This document shows, one piece after another, positions 1 to 7,544 of a DNA stretch of 64,000 bases. Made by a program: the position numbers and the translations under genes. The DNA comes from Pedobacter sp. Leaf194 (GTDB lineage: Bacteria; Bacteroidota; Bacteroidia; Sphingobacteriales; Sphingobacteriaceae). The DNA is taken from positions 62,416 to 126,415 of the forward strand of contig NZ_LMPU01000009.1 in NCBI RefSeq assembly GCF_001423945.1, written 5' to 3'. The notes under the pieces are model-generated. The model made no database searches, was not told the DNA's origin, and was given only the letters and a program-made list of their open reading frames with translations. Every line of letters starts with the position of its first letter. Position 1 is the stretch's first letter.

Positions 1-2
1 TG

Positions 3-128
3 GGATACAAAACTATTTTAGTGCTCTCCGGCATCTCGACAAAGGACAGACTGAGCCATTACGCATTTAAGCCCGATTTAATTGCAAGCTCAGTAGATGA
101 AATTGAATTTCCATTAAGCTGGTGGTAA
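3..128 (+). CDS. C-terminal fragment of a HAD-IIA (NagD-like) sugar phosphatase, partial
   Basis: An open frame enters from the left edge and stops with TAA at 126-128. It encodes about 41 residues, among them G-Y-K-T-I-L-V-L-S-G-I-S and, later, P-D-L-I-A-S-S-V-D-E-I. This resembles the end of NagD-like HAD-IIA hydrolases, where a glycine-rich strand (TILVLTG-type) and a 'PD..v.sv.eL' segment close the Rossmann core. These enzymes are usually cytosolic phosphatases acting on small sugar or nucleotide phosphates. The start and the catalytic aspartates lie outside the window, so the assignment rests on the last forty residues only. It is the upstream neighbour of the helicase gene, on the same strand. 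Confidence 0.55.
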   Translation, partial: GYKTILVLSGISTKDRLSHYAFKPDLIASSVDEIEFPLSWW

Positions 129-169
129 AGAAGATACTAACATTTTTAGTATCATTTCAAAAATCATTG

Positions 170-177
170 TATTTTTG
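170..177 (+). promoter_or_regulatory. possible -7 box in front of the helicase gene
   Basis: TATTTTTG matches the Bacteroidota -7 consensus TAnnTTTG. No TTG was found 17-23 bases upstream, so only half of the promoter is present. It overlaps the TTG that opens the longest helicase frame. If it is a real promoter, translation must start further downstream. Confidence 0.3.
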
Positions 178-2307
178 GCGGGTAATCCACTAAAAGGTTT
201 ATCCTATTCTAAAAAATACAAATTGGCCCACGAACATCAGCTCATTCTCGATTTCTTAAAATCTACCAACCAATCAATTTTTCTTACCGGGAAAGCTGGA
301 ACTGGTAAAACAACATTACTCAAACACATAAAAGAAACAACAACAAAAAACTACGCCGTGGTTGCGCCAACAGCTGTGGCCGCGATAAATGCGGGCGGCG
401 TAACGCTACACTCTTTTTTTCAGATTCCATTTGGCCCAATTATCCCGAACAATTCTGCAGAGCCGATAAAATATGCTTCAGAAAAAATAAAATTGCTTAA
501 ATGCCTTGAATTATTAATTATCGATGAGATTAGTATGGTTAGGGCCGATGTGCTGGATTTTATTGATATGGCACTAAGAAATGTCAAATCATCGCAACTG
601 CCTTTTGGTGGCGTACAAGTATTGATGATTGGCGATTTATATCAACTATCTCCAGTTGCACACGATGCCTGGCATATTTTAAAAGCCCATTACACCAGTC
701 CTTACTTCTTCGATAGTCATGTTATCCAGGCAAACAGGCTTACAACATTTCAGCTCGATAAAGTCTACAGACAATCGGACCCGACTTTTCTCGAAATTTT
801 AAACGGAATCAGAGAAAATAATCTCCCTGAAAACTTATTAAAGGAGCTGAACAAGCGCTATGAAGTAAGTTTGGAACATATTAAAACCGAGGAATACATT
901 ACGCTAACTACTCATAATAAGTTGGTTACAGGGATTAATCAGCAATATTTAGAGAAGCTGGATGCCGAACTCCATCAGTTTAGCGCTAAAATTACTGGCG
1001 AATTTCCGAAAGATGCTTACCCGGTGGATGAAGTTCTGGAGTTAAAAGTTGGCGCCAGAGTTATGTTTGTTAAGAATGATTCGTCTGGGAAAAAACTTTA
1101 CTACAATGGCAAATCAGCGCTAATTACCGAGATAACAACCGATGGCATTAAGGTGAAATTTAACGATGAAAATAGCCCGCTAAATGTTGAACGTGAAGAA
1201 TGGCAAAACATTAAATACAACTTAAACCCCGCCGACAATAAAATTCAGGAGGTAAATACTGGTTCTTTTTCACAATATCCTTTTAAGCTGGCCTGGGCAA
1301 TAACTGTTCATAAAAGCCAGGGTTTAACTTTCGATAAGGCGATTGTTGATGTTAGCTCGTCATTTACGCATGGGCAGGCTTACGTAGCATTGAGCCGTTG
1401 CCGAAGTTTGGAAGGCTTGATTTTAAAATCGCCCATCATCCTAAATAATGTAATTACTGATGAGCGGGTAATTAAATTTACCAGAGCGGCCGTTATTTCC
1501 AAGCCAGATGCATTAGCACTGGAAAACGCGATAAAGAATTATGAGTGGACTTTGATTCATGATTTGCTTGATTTTACTGCAATCGAGAAAAACTGGTTGG
1601 CGTTAAAAAAATCAAGCTTTGGAAACAACCCAGGGAATGCTGCTTTTCAAGAAATCATTCGCAGTTTGGAATCAGTGATCGAAGGTGAAATAATTAATGT
1701 TGCCGGGAAATTTATTAAAAAAGAGTTTGCTAACCTGTCAAAACTGAGAGCGGTAAAAGATGAAGCTGAATTTATGGGGAGATTAATCAAGGCTTCAAAC
1801 TATTTTATTCCGAGGCTGGAACTGACATTGACAGAGGCAGATAAATTTAATGAGCTTAATATTTATATTGATGAAAAGGCGGAAAAAATACTAAGCAGAA
1901 TTAGTGTTTTGATAAATGATTTATCCCTGAAATTAACTTTATTTAAGTTGCGATGGGAAGATTTTGACACCTCTGAATTTACAAAAGCCTACCATAAAGC
2001 GGGCAGCAGATATGAGCCTGTTCAAACCGGACGAAAACCAAAAATCGTTATCGAACCCAAAGAAATCGCAAATTTGCAGTTGTTTAACAACCTGCTAAAG
2101 ATAAGAAAAACCATTAGCGAGCAGAGAAATGTTCCCGAACACAACGTTCTTTCTGAACAGGCCATTTTATTAATCGCAGCGAAATTACCTAAAACAACCG
2201 ATCAGCTTGCTGCAATAAAAGGCGTTGGTATTGGAAATGCAGTTGAAATTGGCAGCGAAATTCTAAAATCAGTTAATGGTTACCTTGGAACGAGCGAGCT
2301 TTTTTAA
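175..2307 (+). CDS. Pif1-like superfamily 1 helicase with HRDC-like C-terminus
   Basis: This is a DNA helicase/ATPase of the Pif1/RecD-like group, probably acting in replication or repair. Walker A GKAGTGKTT lies at about residues 39-47, Walker B IIDE at about 115-118, and a UvrD_C_2-type motif (TVHKSQGLTFDKA, then YVALSRCRSLEGL) near residue 380. The last ~75 residues (LLKIRKTISEQ to the ILKS helix) resemble an HRDC nucleic-acid-binding domain. The long linker at 450-620 has no domain I recognise. The start is uncertain: this frame opens with TTG at 175, no in-frame ATG lies upstream, and the TTG overlaps a -7-like box, so the first residues may not be translated. It converges with the susD-like gene across a shared terminator. 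The cytosolic housekeeping role is inferred from the family, not from context. Confidence 0.85.
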   Translation: MAGNPLKGLSYSKKYKLAHEHQLILDFLKSTNQSIFLTGKAGTGKTTLLKHIKETTTKNYAVVAPTAVAAINAGGVTLHSFFQIPFGPIIPNNSAEPIKYASEKIKLLKCLELLIIDEISMVRADVLDFIDMALRNVKSSQLPFGGVQVLMIGDLYQLSPVAHDAWHILKAHYTSPYFFDSHVIQANRLTTFQLDKVYRQSDPTFLEILNGIRENNLPENLLKELNKRYEVSLEHIKTEEYITLTTHNKLVTGINQQYLEKLDAELHQFSAKITGEFPKDAYPVDEVLELKVGARVMFVKNDSSGKKLYYNGKSALITEITTDGIKVKFNDENSPLNVEREEWQNIKYNLNPADNKIQEVNTGSFSQYPFKLAWAITVHKSQGLTFDKAIVDVSSSFTHGQAYVALSRCRSLEGLILKSPIILNNVITDERVIKFTRAAVISKPDALALENAIKNYEWTLIHDLLDFTAIEKNWLALKKSSFGNNPGNAAFQEIIRSLESVIEGEIINVAGKFIKKEFANLSKLRAVKDEAEFMGRLIKASNYFIPRLELTLTEADKFNELNIYIDEKAEKILSRISVLINDLSLKLTLFKLRWEDFDTSEFTKAYHKAGSRYEPVQTGRKPKIVIEPKEIANLQLFNNLLKIRKTISEQRNVPEHNVLSEQAILLIAAKLPKTTDQLAAIKGVGIGNAVEIGSEILKSVNGYLGTSELF

Positions 2308-2313
2308 AACAAA

Positions 2314-2342
2314 AAACCTTTGAACACAATGCTCAAAGGTTT
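2314..2342. terminator. bidirectional intrinsic terminator
   Basis: A perfect 10-bp stem, AAACCTTTGA paired with TCAAAGGTTT, encloses a 9-base loop. It is flanked by an A-tract on the left and T-rich sequence on the right. It sits between the convergent helicase and susD-like genes and can serve both. Confidence 0.8.
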
Positions 2343-2367
2343 GTAATTATTAGGAAATCAATATGTT

Positions 2368-3801
2368 TTAGAAAGCATCAAACCACAGCTTTGTTGTTAA
2401 TAAATCTGCACCCTGACTGGCAACAGCATTTTTATAACTCGTACCGTTTAAAGATTGTTCGGTACCTGGATAAATAAACCTTACTGGGATTTGTCCGTTT
2501 AACACTGTATTTGCAGAGGCGTTTAACTGCGGGTAATCTAACCGACGGCGCTCAGCCCATGCTTCTAAACCCTGACCAAAAAGCGCTATCCACTTCTGTT
2601 CGCCAATAGATTTTTTATAGTTAGCAGCATCATATTGCACCGACGGTTGCGAAGTATAAGCTGCCGCGGCCACATCAGAAATATTATATTGTTTTAATGA
2701 TGCTTTGATGGCTTGCTGATACAAATCTTCCGGGTTTTCTGTTGTAAATCCTCTTGCCGCTGCCTCTGCCCTATCAAAAAGTAATTCCGAATAGCTAAAA
2801 ATTACAGCAGGCGCTTGTGGGGTTAAGAAGTATGCTCCAGGTTTTGATGTCTTCGCGAAACCTAAGATACTTGCTTCGGAGTTTGTTAAGCCATTCGGCA
2901 CGCCGACATAGTCTTCGGGCGTGGCCGTTTGAGTTTTACTCGCATAAACGGGAAGCCTTGGATCGCTAAGTGCAAATAATTTATCTACAATTGTTTTACT
3001 TATGCGATAATCATCTCTGGTTTCAAACAAGGCACTAACTGGATTTTGTTGTGGTGAAGTTAAATAATTCAATTGTGCGTTGTCTGTATTATCACTGATA
3101 AACAAATCCCCGTCTGCCTTAATTTCATCTAAAACCGATTTTGCTTTTGCGGGCTCCTTGTCGGCAATCCTCAACGCAATGCGAAGTCGTAATGAGTTAG
3201 CAAATTTTTTCCACCTGGTGATATTTCCATTGTAGATAACATCGCCGCCAACAGCTTTTCCTGCAGGATCTAAAACATTTTTTGCGTTTTTTAAATCGTC
3301 CAGCAAACCGAAGTACACATCTTTTTGCTTATCATATGCGGGCGTTATAAACTGGCTTATTTTTCCGGCTTGCGAGTATGGTACATCCCCGTAAGCATCT
3401 GTTAATAACAAAAACACCCACGAACGCAAAACAAGCGCAACACCTTTATAATTAGGGTTTGCCTGTGCATCGCCCAACTCGATTATTTTGTTAAAAGCAG
3501 TAATGCTTTGCGAGTAACCGGTAGACCAGAGGGAAGTAAAACTGCTGTTTGAAAATATAAAGCGATCTTCTTCCGTATATTGAATTTTAGACCAATGCTG
3601 AACAAACAGCAGGCTCGAATTCATGGTATTTGCCGTGCTCCAGTAAGCATCTGCGGTATTTTTTATTGCGCCAGTTAAGAGATAATCGGGCTGGGCATTT
3701 TCAGTTGCATTTGGGTTGATGTTCACTTCGTCCAACTCCTTACTACAAGATGAAATGGCAAAAGCGAAAATCGCCAATATATAAATTTTATAGTTTTTCA
3801 T
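2368..3801 (-). CDS. SusD/RagB-type nutrient-binding outer-membrane lipoprotein
   Basis: This is a surface lipoprotein that caps a SusC-type transporter and presents ligand. A signal peptide of about 18 residues ends in a lipobox (I-S-S-C, Cys19), followed by an N-P-N-A segment typical of the SusD-like_2 type. The helical SusD fold fits the length of 477 residues. The C-terminal part (IGEQKWIALFGQGLEAWAERRR) is the conserved family signature. It lies 11 bases downstream of the susC-like gene and must be co-transcribed with it. The leader of that transcript holds a SAM-I riboswitch, so this pair is better explained as an uptake system for methionine, peptides or sulfur compounds than as a pectin-oligosaccharide porter. 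That substrate call is inference. The SusD family itself does not fix the ligand. Confidence 0.92.
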   Translation of the reverse strand: MKNYKIYILAIFAFAISSCSKELDEVNINPNATENAQPDYLLTGAIKNTADAYWSTANTMNSSLLFVQHWSKIQYTEEDRFIFSNSSFTSLWSTGYSQSITAFNKIIELGDAQANPNYKGVALVLRSWVFLLLTDAYGDVPYSQAGKISQFITPAYDKQKDVYFGLLDDLKNAKNVLDPAGKAVGGDVIYNGNITRWKKFANSLRLRIALRIADKEPAKAKSVLDEIKADGDLFISDNTDNAQLNYLTSPQQNPVSALFETRDDYRISKTIVDKLFALSDPRLPVYASKTQTATPEDYVGVPNGLTNSEASILGFAKTSKPGAYFLTPQAPAVIFSYSELLFDRAEAAARGFTTENPEDLYQQAIKASLKQYNISDVAAAAYTSQPSVQYDAANYKKSIGEQKWIALFGQGLEAWAERRRLDYPQLNASANTVLNGQIPVRFIYPGTEQSLNGTSYKNAVASQGADLLTTKLWFDAF

Positions 3802-3812
3802 TTTCTTAAGAG

Positions 3813-6800
3813 TTAAAATTTAATGTTTAGGTTAAGTCCGTAACTGCGTGTGGTTGGGTTAGAAAGGCTTTCCAAGCCTTGGCCATTACCTGTGTTAAAC
3901 GCTACTTCAGGGTCTATATCCTCAACATTTTTATGGATAATCCAAAGGTTTCGGCCGACAAGTGATACCGAAACGCCTTGCAGATTTAAAGGCTTTAACC
4001 ATTTTGTTGGCAGGTTGTAACTCAGTTTTACCTCACGAAGTTTTACATAAGATGCATCGAAAATATTCGCTTCATCTATCGTTCTAAACGATTTATAATA
4101 CTGTTGTGCAGGCAGTATTTTTTCATTTTTCTTACCATCAGCGCTCACGCCATCAAAAATAATCCCGTCGTCGTAAACGGTTACGCCCGCCGGCGCAGTT
4201 CCCGTAACCCGAACGGTTCCGTTTGCTTTAACATTGCCAGGGTAATAGTAGGAAATGCCACCATATTCTGCGGCCCTTCCCGGCAAGGTAGAGGCCAAAA
4301 CGCCCGTATATGTTCCGGTAGCATATGTTCCGTTGTAAATTGACCCTCCAAAACTGGCATCAACCAAAACACCTAAGCTGAAAGCCTTGTAGCTAAAAGT
4401 ATTGTAAATCCCACCAATCCAGTCGGGCGTATATTTTCCCAAAACCCTTTTGGTTGGATCGGTTTGTGGTGCTCCGGTTGCATTTACAACGATATTTCCA
4501 TTCGCATCTCTTAAAAAAGCGTTTCCATAAAGTGTTCCATAGGGTTGGCCAACAGCCGCGATAACCTGTGCCGAGTTAGAGGCAATTACATAATTCTGTA
4601 ACAATCCGGCTGCATCCAACTCAACAACTTTACTCCGGTTTGCGGCATAATTTACATCGATATCCCATGTAAATTGCTTTTTAACGGGTGTTAGCCCCAA
4701 CTGAACCTCAATCCCTTTGTTGTTAATTTTACCTGCATTTAAAAGTTTAGAACGGAACCCGGTTGCAGGACTAACATCAACACTTAAAATCTGGTCATAG
4801 CTATTTGTGTTATATAAACTCAAATCTAATCGTACTCTTTTCTTGAAAAACACAGCTTCGGCGCCGAGTTCGGTTGAGGTTGTTGTTTCGGGTTTGAGGT
4901 CTGGATTTAAATCTGTCGCAGAAGTTGTAAGTTGAGGACTTGAACCAAACGGTGCGCCAAAAACGTAGGTATTTACCGAGCGGTAAGGGTCGGCATCTTT
5001 ACCAACCTTAGACCAGCCACCGCGAATTTTCGCATAATCTAAAAATGCGCCCTTAATATCGAAAGCCTCCGTAAGCACCAGACTTCCGTTAAAAGAAGGA
5101 TAAAAGTAAGAACGGTTTTGAGCGGCCAATGTAGACGACCAATCGTTACGGGCGGTTATGTTTGCGAAAAGGTAGTTTCTAAATCCAACCTGTGCTGAGG
5201 CGTAAGCGCTATATGACTTTAGTTTGCTATAATTATTCGACGAGATTAAGGGATCGCGGGAGTTGCTGAGCGAATACAAACCAGCAACAGCCAATCTTGG
5301 TGCGCTCTGGTCGTTTTGCTCTATGTATCGCGAGCGAATGTTACTTCCCAGCAAGCCTTCCAAAGAAAAATCAGAATTTAACTGCTTGTTTAAATTTAAT
5401 GTGGCATCCGTATTGTTCTCGTTTACGGTGAAACCATTTTCTGTATAGGAACCAAATGGCGTTCCGTTTGTACCATAAGCAACTCTAATTTTGCGCCTGT
5501 CGTTATAATAATCGGTACCTGAACGAAAATTAAATTCCAGTCCGTCGATAATTTTATAGTTTAAACCAAGACTCCCAATTAATCGGTTTCTAGCTTGCGA
5601 AACCGTATTTTCATATGCAACCCAATACGGATTGCTGTAGTAACTATTGTTCCAGTTAAAAGTATTACCATTTTCATCAAGGTAATTTTTTAGTTGATTG
5701 ATGTCTACCTGCCGGCCAAACCAGGTAAACTGCAACATAGTACTCGTAGATCTGGAGCCACCGGTTCCCGGAAGGTTATCGGCAGAAAGTTTGCTGTAAT
5801 TGGCATTTGCCGTAATACTTAATTTTGGTGTTAACTTTAAGGTCGTATTTAATGAGAAGTTGTTTTTCCCCTGACCGGAATTTGGAATTACACCAACCTG
5901 TTTAAGGTTATTATACGAAAGGCGATAATCGAATTTTTCGGAAGCATCAGCTATCGCGATGCCATTATTTAGTGCATATCCGGTTTCAAAAAAATCTCTA
6001 ACGTTATCAGGATGCGCCTCGAATGGCACTGCAACGCCTTTAGAAAAAAACTGGGGAATTAACTGTCCGTTAAGTTTTGGCCCCCAACTTTCGTCAACGC
6101 CGTCATTTACGCCTCCCCCCTTTCCATCAACATAGCTAAACTTACCTTCGGATCCCTGGCCAAATGCATTTTGATAATTTGGCAACGTTGCAATTGTTTC
6201 AATTACAGCGTTTGAGTTAAGTGTAATTCCAATTCCCTTTTTCGATTTTCCGGTTTTGGTCTTTATCAAGATAACACCTGCAGCGGCCCTTGAGCCATAA
6301 AGTGCTGCAGCATTAGGTCCTTTTAACACACTTATCGACTCGATGTTGTCGGCGTTTATATCCGAAATCGCATTTGCATAATCTCTGGCACCGCCTGAAT
6401 TTAGCTGGGAATTATCAACCGGAACACCATCAACAACGAACAGTGGCTGGTTATTCCCCGAAATTGAAGTTTCACCACGAATGACTACTCTTGAGGAACC
6501 CATATCGCCCTGACTGTTTGTTACCCGCACACCAGCAACTTTTCCTGCGAGGGCGTTAACTAAATTTGATTCTTTTGCTTCTGCTAAATCCTGGCCTTTC
6601 AATTCCTGAACGGCATAACCTAATGATTTTTTTTGCCTGGAAATACCAAGCGCAGTTACCACAACTTCATCAAGTGCATTCTCACTGGCTTGAAGTGTTA
6701 TGGAGAGTTGACCAGCATTCTTATTTACCTGTACCTCTTGGGTTTGGAAGCCAATGTAGGAGAAAACTAAAGTATTTTTATCGGCTGCGCTGATGGAGAA

Positions 6801-6980
6801 ATTTCCCTTCGCATCAGTAGCAACTACAGCCTTGGTTTCTTTAACCAAAACAGATACACCAGGAATACTTCCACCATCGGCCGACCTAACGGTTCCGGTT
6901 ACATTTGAATTTTGAGCCAGAAGCCTTTGTGATAAAAAGAGCAGCAGTATTGTAATAGGGAGTTTAAATTTTTTAAACAT
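3813..6980 (-). CDS. SusC/RagA-type TonB-dependent outer-membrane transporter
   Basis: This is a full-length TonB-dependent porin of 1055 residues. A signal peptide (MFKKFKLPITILLLFLSQ) is cleaved after L-L-A-Q. A carboxypeptidase-regulatory-like domain follows at about 25-105 (NVTGTVRSADGGSIPGVSVL), then a plug domain at about 110-245 with the SusC hallmark 'NALAGKVAGVRV' and 'VLKGPNAAALYGSRAAAGVI'. The remainder is a beta-barrel ending in LNLNIKF. It imports its ligand using TonB energy, together with the downstream SusD-like lipoprotein. The upstream leader of about 450 bases carries, in order, a -7 box, a SAM-I riboswitch, an intrinsic terminator and a possible small ORF. Expression should therefore rise when S-adenosylmethionine is low. 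The substrate is unknown; a sulfur-related ligand is inferred from the riboswitch. Confidence 0.93.
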   Translation of the reverse strand: MFKKFKLPITILLLFLSQRLLAQNSNVTGTVRSADGGSIPGVSVLVKETKAVVATDAKGNFSISAADKNTLVFSYIGFQTQEVQVNKNAGQLSITLQASENALDEVVVTALGISRQKKSLGYAVQELKGQDLAEAKESNLVNALAGKVAGVRVTNSQGDMGSSRVVIRGETSISGNNQPLFVVDGVPVDNSQLNSGGARDYANAISDINADNIESISVLKGPNAAALYGSRAAAGVILIKTKTGKSKKGIGITLNSNAVIETIATLPNYQNAFGQGSEGKFSYVDGKGGGVNDGVDESWGPKLNGQLIPQFFSKGVAVPFEAHPDNVRDFFETGYALNNGIAIADASEKFDYRLSYNNLKQVGVIPNSGQGKNNFSLNTTLKLTPKLSITANANYSKLSADNLPGTGGSRSTSTMLQFTWFGRQVDINQLKNYLDENGNTFNWNNSYYSNPYWVAYENTVSQARNRLIGSLGLNYKIIDGLEFNFRSGTDYYNDRRKIRVAYGTNGTPFGSYTENGFTVNENNTDATLNLNKQLNSDFSLEGLLGSNIRSRYIEQNDQSAPRLAVAGLYSLSNSRDPLISSNNYSKLKSYSAYASAQVGFRNYLFANITARNDWSSTLAAQNRSYFYPSFNGSLVLTEAFDIKGAFLDYAKIRGGWSKVGKDADPYRSVNTYVFGAPFGSSPQLTTSATDLNPDLKPETTTSTELGAEAVFFKKRVRLDLSLYNTNSYDQILSVDVSPATGFRSKLLNAGKINNKGIEVQLGLTPVKKQFTWDIDVNYAANRSKVVELDAAGLLQNYVIASNSAQVIAAVGQPYGTLYGNAFLRDANGNIVVNATGAPQTDPTKRVLGKYTPDWIGGIYNTFSYKAFSLGVLVDASFGGSIYNGTYATGTYTGVLASTLPGRAAEYGGISYYYPGNVKANGTVRVTGTAPAGVTVYDDGIIFDGVSADGKKNEKILPAQQYYKSFRTIDEANIFDASYVKLREVKLSYNLPTKWLKPLNLQGVSVSLVGRNLWIIHKNVEDIDPEVAFNTGNGQGLESLSNPTTRSYGLNLNIKF

Positions 6981-7106
6981 AAAAGTTAATTAATGATTGA
7001 TTAAAAAGAGTAAAAATTGGGCAAAGCAATTCCACGGTGGTTAAAACCTCCTTTTTTAAATGTTGAAAACATAAGATTTGGATGCCTCTTAGAAGCCTGA
7101 AAACAC

Positions 7107-7196
7107 TTAAATATTTACAGGCATACACATTCGGAAAAACCGGCAGTGCATAAAATAACGTGAATGGTTAAGATTTTTTTCGTTTGTTTTTTCCAT
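7107..7196 (-). CDS. possible 29-residue Met/Cys-rich leader peptide
   Basis: An ATG at 7196 opens a 29-codon frame that ends with TAA at 7109-7107. It lies inside the susC leader, between the riboswitch terminator and the susC start. The product holds five methionines including the initiator and two cysteines; its second half reads FMHCRFFRMCMPVNI. Basic residues are common. Upstream sequence is A/T-rich with no Shine-Dalgarno, as is normal in this phylum. It may be a translated leader coupled to sulfur amino-acid supply, or it may be chance. There is no similarity evidence available here. Its position in a SAM-controlled leader is the only reason to record it. Confidence 0.3.
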   Translation of the reverse strand: MEKTNEKNLNHSRYFMHCRFFRMCMPVNI

Positions 7197-7226
7197 GTGA
7201 TTGATTTTTTGTGAAAACAACTTATC

Positions 7227-7249
7227 AAAAAAGCTTCTCGAAAGAAAGC
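7227..7249 (-). terminator. intrinsic terminator of the SAM riboswitch expression platform
   Basis: Read on the minus strand, a short stem with a TTCG tetraloop (TTCT-TTCG-AGAA, extended by GC/GC around one bulged T) is followed directly by six Ts. It lies about 50 bases downstream of the riboswitch aptamer and 247 bases upstream of susC. This is the expected place for a switch-controlled terminator. Confidence 0.65.
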
Positions 7250-7300
7250 ACTTCGTAAATCAGATCGCTCCACATAAATCGTAGAAAAAGCATTATACTG

Positions 7301-7406
7301 ACTTAACTACCCGGCTAAATTGCCGGATGGAATTAGCACCATTTCTATTTTACCAGACGGTTGCTAAGGCTTCAAAGGGCCATTCCCTCCACCTTTCTTG
7401 ATAAGT
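7301..7406 (-). ncRNA. SAM-I (S-box) riboswitch
   Basis: The minus-strand RNA carries the conserved S-box blocks in order. The P1/P2 strand is ACTTATCAAGAAAGG, then GTGGAGGGA, GGCCC, TTTGAAGCC, TTAGCAACC and the late GGTGCTAATTCC block. A P4 hairpin CCGGC-AATTTA-GCCGG follows at 7311-7326. P1 closes by pairing ACTTATC (7400-7406) with GTTAAGT (7301-7307), with one U-U mismatch. SAM-I aptamers bind S-adenosylmethionine and usually switch off downstream genes when SAM is plentiful. The element lies in the leader of the SusC/SusD pair, followed by a terminator. In most bacteria this class controls methionine or cysteine metabolism and transport, so a SusCD pair is an uncommon target. Confidence 0.92.
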
Positions 7407-7425
7407 AATTTTAAAATAACTTCGG

Positions 7426-7433
7426 CAAAGATA
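7426..7433 (-). promoter_or_regulatory. -7 promoter box for the SAM riboswitch-susCD transcript
   Basis: The minus strand reads TATCTTTG, an exact TAnnTTTG match, about 20 bases upstream of the aptamer. Transcription would start almost at the riboswitch. No clear TTG -33 element was found at the usual distance. Confidence 0.6.
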
Positions 7434-7505
7434 TAACTAATTATATTTACTCTATAGTTTTTATAGATTTTTTTATAAATATTTTTTCTTTGAAAAATAC
7501 ATGGG

Positions 7506-7513
7506 TATATTTG
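7506..7513 (+). promoter_or_regulatory. -7 promoter box for the thioredoxin-fold gene
   Basis: TATATTTG matches TAnnTTTG, 31 bases before the ATG at 7545. The nearest upstream TTG (7490-7492) leaves a gap of only 13 bases, shorter than the usual 17-23, so the -33 element is doubtful. Confidence 0.5.
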
Positions 7514-7544
7514 TCGACCGATTTAGTAGATTAAGTTACCCCAA

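Noticed and set aside
2368..6980. Pectin-specific glycan uptake role for the SusC/SusD pair
   Set aside because: The SAM-I riboswitch in its leader and the absence of adjacent CAZyme genes argue for a sulfur-related nutrient; glycan uptake is not excluded but is less likely.
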